Below are positions 6,107 to 10,845 of a stretch of 10,845 nucleotides of DNA, one piece after another; the first letter of the stretch is position 1; every line of letters starts with the position of its first letter. Made by a program: the position numbers and the translations under genes. Source of the stretch: Actinomycetota bacterium (GTDB taxonomy: Bacteria; Actinomycetota; Actinomycetes; Actinomycetales; Angustibacteraceae); the NCBI GenBank assembly GCA_014377795.1, contig JACMOY010000089.1, positions 1 to 10,845 on the forward strand, written 5' to 3'. A model generated the notes under the pieces. The model was not told where the DNA came from and searched no databases. It saw only the letters and a program-made list of their open reading frames with translations.

Positions 6107-7449
6107 ATCGAGCTCGTGTGCTCGCCGGGTCGCTCTCGGCCGCTGGCGTGGCCGTGGTCGTGGTCGCCGTCGGTGCTCTTGCCGGTGGGGGCCAGACCGC
6201 CCAGCCCGGCACACCCACCCGGGCGAGCGTCCAGCAGGTCGCCCCCCCGGGCCAGGTGACGAACAGGGCCGACACGACGGCCACCCTCGCTGCGCTGCAG
6301 CAGCGACTGCGCCAGTTCCCCAAGGACGACGGGGCCTGGGCCTCGCTGGGCTTCTCCTACACCCAGCAGGCGCGCTTGACGGCGGACCCGTCGTACTACG
6401 GCAAGGCCGACGGTGCCTTCGCTCGCTCGTTGGCGCTCAAGCCGAAGGGGAACGCCCCGGCCTTGACAGGGCAGGCCACCCTCGCCGCGGCCCGGCACGA
6501 TTTCGCGCGCGCGCTCACCCTCACGCAGGCGGCTGACAAGCTGAACGCGTACGGCGCCGCGAATCTCGGCGTGATGGCCGACGCGCTCAGCGAGCTGGGC
6601 CGCTACCCCGAGTCGTTCGCGGCGTTGCAGCGGATGGTGAACCTCAAGCCCGGCGTGCCGTCCTACACCCGCATCTCCTACTCCTACGAGCTGCGCGGCG
6701 ACCTCGCCGGCGCCACGTACGCGCTCGAGCAAGCCCTCGAGATCTCGCAGAGCCCCTCGGACGCCGCGTTCGCGCTGCAGTACCTCGGTGAGCTCGCCTT
6801 CAACGCCGGTGACCTGGCGACCGCTCGCAAGAGGTTCGCGCAGGGCCTGGCCCGCGACCCGGCATACGTCCCGTTGCTGGCCGGCCGGGCTCGTGTCGAG
6901 GCGGCCGCCGGCGACACCGCGGCCGCCGTCCGGGACTGGCAGGAGGTCACCAGCCGCCTGCCCCAGCCGACCTACCTCATCGAGTACGCCGACCTGCTCG
7001 CCTCACTGGGTCGCACCGCCGAAGCGACGACGCAGTACCGGGTGGTGGACGCCACGATCGGGTTGTTCAAGGCGCAGGGTGCCAATGTCGACCTCGAGCT
7101 GGCGCTCTACGACGCTGATCACGGCCGCGCGGACGCGGCCCTCACCTCGGCGGCGGCCGAGATCAGCCGCCGCCAGAGCATCCACGTGGAAGACGCCTAC
7201 GCCTGGGCGTTGCACGCCGTAGGCCGTGACGCCGAGGCGCTCACACACGCTCGCAAGGCTCAGAAGCTGGGCATGCGCAACGCCCTGTTCGACTACCACC
7301 GCGGGGTCATCGAGCTCGCGCTCGGGATGAAGGCCGAGGCGAGGGCCTCGCTGTCGCGAGCGCTACGAACCAACCCGTACTTCTCACCCCTGTTGGCGCC
7401 CCGAGCGAAGTCGGTGCTCACCGGCCTCGGGGGTCCGGTGGCCCCGTGA
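6103..7449 (+). CDS. Membrane-anchored tetratricopeptide-repeat (TPR) protein
   Basis: This 448-residue protein is probably a protein-interaction scaffold on the outer face of the membrane. An N-terminal hydrophobic segment (about residues 7-28) lacks an obvious AxA cleavage site and probably acts as a signal anchor. It is followed by a Pro/Gln/Thr-rich linker and, from about residue 60 to the end, repeated helix pairs typical of TPRs, for example around GAWASLGFSYTQQA, RYPESFAALQRMVNLKP, LAFNAGDLATARKRFAQGL and LYDADHGRADAALTSA. The GTG start is supported by a GGGGGA Shine-Dalgarno sequence (6093-6098), 4 bases upstream. Its TGA (7447-7449) overlaps the GTG start of the NicO transporter gene, implying coupled translation and probably a joint role. 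No catalytic motif is visible. It probably bridges the DUF4331 protein and the transporter, but this rests on gene order alone. Confidence 0.85.
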   Translation: MNRARVLAGSLSAAGVAVVVVAVGALAGGGQTAQPGTPTRASVQQVAPPGQVTNRADTTATLAALQQRLRQFPKDDGAWASLGFSYTQQARLTADPSYYGKADGAFARSLALKPKGNAPALTGQATLAAARHDFARALTLTQAADKLNAYGAANLGVMADALSELGRYPESFAALQRMVNLKPGVPSYTRISYSYELRGDLAGATYALEQALEISQSPSDAAFALQYLGELAFNAGDLATARKRFAQGLARDPAYVPLLAGRARVEAAAGDTAAAVRDWQEVTSRLPQPTYLIEYADLLASLGRTAEATTQYRVVDATIGLFKAQGANVDLELALYDADHGRADAALTSAAAEISRRQSIHVEDAYAWALHAVGRDAEALTHARKAQKLGMRNALFDYHRGVIELALGMKAEARASLSRALRTNPYFSPLLAPRAKSVLTGLGGPVAP

Positions 7450-9056
7450 GACGGTTGGCGGCTCTGGTCCTGCTGACCCTGACGTGGGGTTTGACCGCCC
7501 TCGCCCTCGCACCCGCAGCCTCAGCGCACCCGCTCGGCAACTTCACGGTCAACTACGCCAGCGGCTTGGTCGTCGAGCCGACCGCCGTCCAGGTGGACCA
7601 AGTCGTCGACCGCGCTGAGATCCCCACCCTGCAGGCTTTTGCGGACGCCGCCCCCGGCAAGCGGCCGGCGACGGCGGGCGCCTTCGAACGAACCCAGTGC
7701 CAGCTGCTCGCGGACGGCGCCCGGCTGAGCGTCGCCGGCACCCCGACCCCCCTGCAGGTGGCGACCACCCGACTGACGCTGCTGCCCGGGGCCGCAGGGC
7801 TGGCGACGTCGCGACTGGAGTGCACGCTGCGTACCGCCGGGACCGTCCGCACCGTCGGGGCTGCGGTCGAGTACCAGGCGCCGCCGACCGCCGGTCGGGT
7901 GGGCTGGCACGAGGTGACCGCCCGCGCGAACGGGGTGCGCCTGGCCGCCAGCGACGTCCCGGACGTCAGCCCGTCCCAGCAGCTGCGGGTCTACCCGGCC
8001 GACTTGCTCGCCTCGCCACTGGACCAGCGGTCAGCATCGCTGTCCGTGGTGGCGGGCACGGGCGTGGTCACGGGCGCGGGTGGCTCGGTAACTCCGGCGG
8101 CGGGCGTGCTGCACGGCCTGGACCGGTTGACGACCTCGTACACGGCGCTGGTCTCGCGCACGACACTGACACCGGGGTTCGCGGTGCTGGCAGTCCTGCT
8201 GTCGATCCTGCTCGGCGGGTTGCACGCCTTCGCCCCCGGGCACGGCAAGACGCTGATGGCCGCCTACCTGGTGGGGCGCGAGGGCACCTGGCGGCAGGCG
8301 GCGGTGATCGGGCTGTCGGTGACGGTCACCCACACCATCGGGGTGCTGCTGCTCGGCGCGGTGCTGTCGGCAGCCGTGCTCGCGGCGCCCGAGACCGTCT
8401 ACCCCTGGCTGGGGCTGATCAGCGGGGTGCTGCTGGCCGGCGTCGGGGTGACCCTGCTGCGCTCACCGGGTCGGCTGCTGGCCGGTCACGAGCACACCGA
8501 CGGTGCGGACGGTCATGGCCACGGTCATGGCCACGGCCACGGCCACGGGCACGGGCACGAGCACGAGCCCGACCGGGCGGACGCCCTGGTGCTCGCTGGC
8601 ACCGACGGCACCCCGCACGAGCCCCAGCGGGTGTCCGCCAGCGCCGCCGTCGAGCCACGACCGGTCCCGCGCACCGGTCGCGCCGCGGCGCTCGGCGGAG
8701 CCCTCGGCACGACCCGTCTGGTACTGGTCGGTCTGGTCGGCGGGCTGGTGCCCAGTCCGTCGGCGCTGCTGGTGCTGCTGGGGGGGATCGCGCTGGGCCG
8801 GGCCTGGTTCGGTGCGCTGCTGGTGCTGGCCTACGGCATCGGCATGGCCGGGGCGCTGGTCGGCACCGGCCTGCTGCTGGTGCTGGCCCGTGACCGGATC
8901 GAGGCGTGGAGCGCTCGCCGCGCGCAGCTGCGGGCGACCCCCTCGGCGCTCGCTGTGATCGCCGGCAACGTCGGTCGGTGGCTGCCCCGGCTGACTGCCC
9001 TGCTGGTGATCGTCGTGGGGCTCAGCCTCGCGGTGCGCTCCGCGCTGACCATCTGA
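7446..9056 (+). CDS. NicO-family (nickel/cobalt-type) membrane transporter with extracytoplasmic N-terminal domain
   Basis: This 536-residue protein is predicted to move a divalent metal such as Ni or Co, though neither metal nor direction can be read from sequence. A signal peptide (1-27, cleavage after ASA) exposes a mature N-terminus HPLGNFTVN. About 200 residues of soluble, probably beta-rich extracytoplasmic domain follow. The membrane part starts near residue 242. It carries the NicO/RcnA-like signature HAFAPGHGK (260-268, with His260, His266 and Lys268), THT around His296, a cytoplasmic-type loop with eight Gly-His repeats (356-371), and the second-half signature GGLVPSPSALLVLL (Ser437 where I recall Cys in many NicO proteins). 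It ends with a hydrophobic segment (LTALLVIVVGLSLAV). Translation is coupled to the TPR gene through GTGA. HupE/UreJ-like or other export functions cannot be excluded. Confidence 0.88.
   Translation: MRRLAALVLLTLTWGLTALALAPAASAHPLGNFTVNYASGLVVEPTAVQVDQVVDRAEIPTLQAFADAAPGKRPATAGAFERTQCQLLADGARLSVAGTPTPLQVATTRLTLLPGAAGLATSRLECTLRTAGTVRTVGAAVEYQAPPTAGRVGWHEVTARANGVRLAASDVPDVSPSQQLRVYPADLLASPLDQRSASLSVVAGTGVVTGAGGSVTPAAGVLHGLDRLTTSYTALVSRTTLTPGFAVLAVLLSILLGGLHAFAPGHGKTLMAAYLVGREGTWRQAAVIGLSVTVTHTIGVLLLGAVLSAAVLAAPETVYPWLGLISGVLLAGVGVTLLRSPGRLLAGHEHTDGADGHGHGHGHGHGHGHGHEHEPDRADALVLAGTDGTPHEPQRVSASAAVEPRPVPRTGRAAALGGALGTTRLVLVGLVGGLVPSPSALLVLLGGIALGRAWFGALLVLAYGIGMAGALVGTGLLLVLARDRIEAWSARRAQLRATPSALAVIAGNVGRWLPRLTALLVIVVGLSLAVRSALTI
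8511..8558 (+). repeat. Gly-His repeat tract (8 x GH) within the transporter gene
   Basis: Eight consecutive Gly-His codon pairs (residues 356-371) are flanked by further histidines at 348, 350 and 373. The first 24 bases are two identical 12-mers (GGTCATGGCCAC), followed by hexamers GGCCAC and GGGCAC. The DNA therefore looks like an expanding short tandem repeat. His-rich loops are typical metal-binding or sensing segments in Ni/Co/Zn transporters. Confidence 0.9.
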
Positions 9057-9060
9057 GGTC

Positions 9061-9077
9061 CACCTGCTGAGCAGGTG
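9061..9077. terminator. Hairpin between convergent NicO and DUF1206 genes
   Basis: CACCTGC (9061-9067) and GCAGGTG (9071-9077) form a perfect 7-bp stem with a TGA loop. It starts 4 bases after the transporter stop and directly abuts the DUF1206 stop. It could act as a bidirectional terminator; there is no T-tract on either side. Confidence 0.5.
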
Positions 9078-9896
9078 TCACAGCCGGGCGTACCTGGCCC
9101 GGGCGAAGGAGTAGCAGCCGTAGGCGATCAGTCCCAGGCCGACGAGGGTGAGCAGCGTGGTGCCGAGCGGCTGGTCGCGCAGCGTCTTCAGAGCGCCGTC
9201 CAGGCCGGTGGCCTTGGCGGCGCTGCGGCGCACCCCGGCAAGGACGAAGAGCAGGCCGACGACGGCCAGGGCCACCCCCTTGGCGACGTAGCCCGCTCGC
9301 CCGAGGTTCTCGACGAGGGTTCCCGGGTGCTCGACCAGGTCCTTCACGAACTCCTTCTTGACACCCTTGACCACGTGGTAGACGCCGACACCGATGACCA
9401 CGAGTCCGAGCAGCACGACGAGGGTGCGCCCCCCAGGGTGCTTGAGCAGCGACGCGGTGAAGTCCTGGCTCTGGCTGGTGCTGGAGGACCCACCGCCGCG
9501 GGCGAACTGCGCGGTGGTGACGGCGAGCGCGGCGTAGACCACCGTCTTGCTCACCGACTTCACCTTGTCGAACACCAGGTCCTTGCCCTCGCCGCGCCGG
9601 GTGAGCAGGGCCTCGGTGAGCTGCCACAGGGCCAGGCCCGCGAACCCGACGACGCCCAGCCACAGCACCGCACGGCCGAACCCGTTGCCCGCCAAGGTGG
9701 CGAGGGCCCCCGACTGGTCGGCCTTCTTGCTGCCGCCGCCCCAGGCCAGCTGCAGCGCGATCCACCCGATCAGCAGGTGCAGCACCCCGTTGACGGCGAA
9801 CCCGACCCGCGCCGCGGTCTCGAGCTTGTCGCTGTTCGCGGCCCTGCCGACGGTCGTCTTGACCTGGTCGGCCCCACCTGCTGCGTGCTGGGTCAT
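9078..9896 (-). CDS. DUF1206 domain-containing integral membrane protein
   Basis: This 272-residue protein of unknown function matches the DUF1206 pattern: three tandem units, each with two membrane helices. The first helices of the units are near residues 29-52, 115-135 and 200-222, and the second near 75-95, 158-178 and 246-266. The third unit shows the typical opening LGRAGYVAKGVALAVVG. Charged linkers such as LVFDKVKSVSK and KKEFVKDLVEHPGTLVENL connect them. The start ATG (9894-9896) has a strong GGAGGA Shine-Dalgarno site. There is no signal peptide, and no catalytic motif is apparent. It is transcribed away from arfB in the same direction, after a 69-base gap containing a hairpin, so it may be a separate transcript. 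It is convergent with the NicO gene; I see no functional connection. Confidence 0.9.
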   Translation of the reverse strand: MTQHAAGGADQVKTTVGRAANSDKLETAARVGFAVNGVLHLLIGWIALQLAWGGGSKKADQSGALATLAGNGFGRAVLWLGVVGFAGLALWQLTEALLTRRGEGKDLVFDKVKSVSKTVVYAALAVTTAQFARGGGSSSTSQSQDFTASLLKHPGGRTLVVLLGLVVIGVGVYHVVKGVKKEFVKDLVEHPGTLVENLGRAGYVAKGVALAVVGLLFVLAGVRRSAAKATGLDGALKTLRDQPLGTTLLTLVGLGLIAYGCYSFARARYARL

Positions 9897-9901
9897 CGTC
9901 G

Positions 9902-9907
9902 TCCTCC
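9902..9907 (-). promoter_or_regulatory. Strong Shine-Dalgarno site of the DUF1206 gene
   Basis: Read on the minus strand, GGAGGA lies 5 bases before the ATG at 9896. It is the best ribosome-binding site in the window and fixes the start codon. Confidence 0.8.
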
Positions 9908-9923
9908 GGTCGTGCGAAACCTG

Positions 9924-9954
9924 GCGGGCCGATCATGTCGTGTTGCCGGCCCGC
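9924..9954 (-). terminator. Hairpin downstream of arfB
   Basis: GCGGGCCG (9924-9931) and CGGCCCGC (9947-9954) form an 8-bp stem with a 15-base loop, 11 bases beyond the arfB stop. On the minus strand it is followed by CAGGTTTCG, with only three Ts. It is a plausible weak terminator of the polymerase-arfB transcript, or part of the DUF1206 leader. Confidence 0.4.
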
Positions 9955-9965
9955 GCGCCCGGCGG

Positions 9966-10397
9966 TCAGTCGGCGGGGGGACGTCGCAGCCGTTTGACCT
10001 GCCCGCGCTGGCTCTTGGTGTCGAGCCGGCGTCGCTTGGAGCCCAGGGTAGGGCGGGTGGCCCGACGCGCTCGGGCCGGCGGAACCAGCGCCTCGCGCAG
10101 CAGCTGGGCCAGCCGGGCTGAGGCGGCGTCCCGGTTGCGCAGCTGCGAGCGGTGCTCGCTGGCAACGACAGTCACCGACCCGCCCACGACGCGGGCCCCC
10201 AGCCGGTTCAGCACCCGCTCGCGCTGGCTCGCGGTCAGCGCCGTGCTCATCCCCACGTCGAAGGTCAGCTCGACCCGCGAGTCCGTGGTGTTGACGCCCT
10301 GACCGCCGGGGCCGCTCGATCGCGAGAAGCGCCACGACAGCTCACCGAGAGGCACCACGACGCTGCTGGTGACCCGAAGTCCCTCTGCCGCAGTCAC
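9966..10397 (-). CDS. arfB: ArfB/YaeJ-type alternative ribosome-rescue peptidyl-tRNA hydrolase
   Basis: This protein of 143 residues is about the usual ArfB length (around 140). It should rescue ribosomes stalled on non-stop mRNAs by hydrolysing peptidyl-tRNA. The release-factor catalytic domain is clear: SGPGGQGVNTTDSRVEL with the GGQ loop at residues 31-33. It lacks the codon-recognition domains of RF1/RF2. The C-terminal tail is strongly basic (from about residue 110, with RRATRPTLGSKRRR and QVKRLRRPP), which in ArfB enters the empty mRNA channel. I chose the GTG at 10395-10397, which overlaps the upstream polymerase TGA (GTGA) and gives the family length. A longer frame to 10562 only adds an Arg-rich shadow of the polymerase gene. 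Expression is probably coupled to that gene. Confidence 0.9.
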   Translation of the reverse strand: MTAAEGLRVTSSVVVPLGELSWRFSRSSGPGGQGVNTTDSRVELTFDVGMSTALTASQRERVLNRLGARVVGGSVTVVASEHRSQLRNRDAASARLAQLLREALVPPARARRATRPTLGSKRRRLDTKSQRGQVKRLRRPPAD

Positions 10398-10845
10398 TTC
10401 GCGTCCGACCAGCGATCGACGACGCTGATGTCGGCGACGAACCGCACGCCACGTCCGGCAGCCCAGCGCGAACCGACCGACTGCAGCGCCTCGTCGAGCA
10501 GGACGCGGACCTCGTCGGCCCGGTCGGTCGGGCTGTGCACGAGCAGCTCGTCGTGCAGGCACATCACCACCGTGGCGCCCAGCGGTACGACGCCGGCCCG
10601 CACCGTCACCGCCCAGGCCTTGAACAGCTCGGCGGCCGCGCCCTGCACGACGGCGTTGCGGGCGAACCGGCCTCGGCCGTTGACGGCGGCGCGGGCGGCG
10701 TTCTCGTCACCGCCGGCCATCGACTCCGGGGTGTGCACGAGCAGCTCGTCGTGCAGGCAGAGCACGATCTCGGCACCTGCCGGCAGCGCCGCCCGCACAG
10801 ACACCGCCCACATCTTGAACACCTCCGCGGCCGCGCCCTCCACCA
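10394..10845 (-). CDS. Family-A DNA polymerase (bifunctional 3'-5' exonuclease/polymerase type), C-terminal part with internal duplication
   Basis: The frame runs in from the right edge and ends with TGA at 10394-10396. The final ~90 residues match the C-terminal palm of actinobacterial PolA-like proteins: GRGRFARNAVVQGAAAELFK (the conserved helix with N-x-x-x-Q-G-x-A-A), then CLHDELLVH, which is motif C with its catalytic Asp, then FVADISVVDRWSDAK at the end. Unusually, the same module occurs once more upstream: VEGAAAEVFKMWAVSVRA followed by a second CLHDELLVH. Numbering from the first complete codon (10841-10843), the HDE triads are at 31-33 and 97-99, and 1-39 align with 66-105 with a one-residue gap. 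A linker of about 20 residues (MAGGDENAARAAVN and so on) separates them. The rest of the polymerase and the exonuclease domain lie outside the window. The gene overlaps arfB by four bases. Confidence 0.8.
   Translation of the reverse strand, partial: VEGAAAEVFKMWAVSVRAALPAGAEIVLCLHDELLVHTPESMAGGDENAARAAVNGRGRFARNAVVQGAAAELFKAWAVTVRAGVVPLGATVVMCLHDELLVHSPTDRADEVRVLLDEALQSVGSRWAAGRGVRFVADISVVDRWSDAK
10534..10845 (-). repeat. Diverged tandem duplication of the polymerase motif-C segment
   Basis: Bases 10534-10561 and 10732-10759 are identical over 28 bases (period 198) and encode the CLHDELLVH region. A second identical 13-base block, 10632-10644 versus 10827-10839 (period 195), covers the GAAAE region. 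The sequence between them differs at many positions and by one codon, so the copies are clearly diverged. The outer copy continues to the window edge, so its full extent is unknown. Confidence 0.8.

Noticed and set aside
5818..6732. Minus-strand 304-codon open frame across the DUF4331-TPR junction
   Set aside because: It crosses the hairpin region and two real genes, with shadow-type composition.
8511..8558. CRISPR-like or regulatory direct repeats
   Set aside because: The repeats are codon-phased Gly-His pairs inside the transporter gene, with no spacers.
9022..10335. Minus-strand 437-codon open frame spanning DUF1206 and arfB
   Set aside because: It is an out-of-frame shadow of two clear genes and has no family motif.
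10398..10562. Longer start for arfB at 10562
   Set aside because: The extra 55 residues are Arg-rich and overlap the polymerase C-terminus. The GTG at 10397 gives the usual family length and a standard GTGA overlap.
10534..10845. Polymerase repeat as a plain assembly or sequencing artefact
   Set aside because: The copies differ at many bases and by a codon, which a duplicated read or collapsed repeat would not produce. Long reads would still be useful.

Overview
The window is a GC-rich bacterial chromosome segment. It has GTG starts, four-base GTGA gene overlaps, C/G-ending codons and hairpins without T-tracts. The gene set points to an actinomycete: a DesA-type acyl-ACP desaturase, a RecQ helicase with a phosphoribosyltransferase-like tail, DUF4331, DUF1206 and the bifunctional exonuclease/polymerase type of family-A polymerase. 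I do not assign a genus. I see no rRNA, tRNA, CRISPR array, insertion sequence or phage gene.

Layout. (1) 1-614, plus: the 3' part of an acyl-ACP desaturase gene. (2) 628-1968, plus: an MFS transporter starting 13 bases later. (3) 1976-4114, minus: RecQ-family helicase, convergent with the transporter, 7 bases between stop codons. (4) 4115-4339: divergent regulatory region. Its right part can fold into several hairpins just ahead of a Shine-Dalgarno site. (5) 4340-9056, plus: a three-gene cluster encoding a secreted, membrane-anchored DUF4331 protein, a membrane-anchored TPR protein, and a NicO-family (Ni/Co-type) transporter with a large extracytoplasmic domain and a Gly-His repeat loop. A strong 14-bp hairpin and a possible 12-codon leader ORF lie between the first two genes. 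The second and third overlap by four bases. (6) 9078-9896, minus: DUF1206 membrane protein, convergent with the transporter, with a hairpin between. (7) 9966-10397, minus: ArfB/YaeJ-type ribosome-rescue hydrolase. (8) 10394-10845, minus: the C-terminus of a family-A DNA polymerase, overlapping arfB by four bases and carrying a diverged in-frame duplication of the motif-C region.

The most interesting unit is the DUF4331-TPR-NicO cluster. The predicted mature N-terminus of the DUF4331 protein is Ser-Ser-His, which fits the amino-terminal Cu/Ni-binding (ATCUN) pattern. The predicted mature N-terminus of the transporter is a histidine (HPLGNF). With the His-rich loop, this suggests a cell-surface metal-handling system, but that is inference from sequence and context. 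The second notable item is the duplicated polymerase palm segment at the right edge: both copies keep the catalytic His-Asp-Glu.
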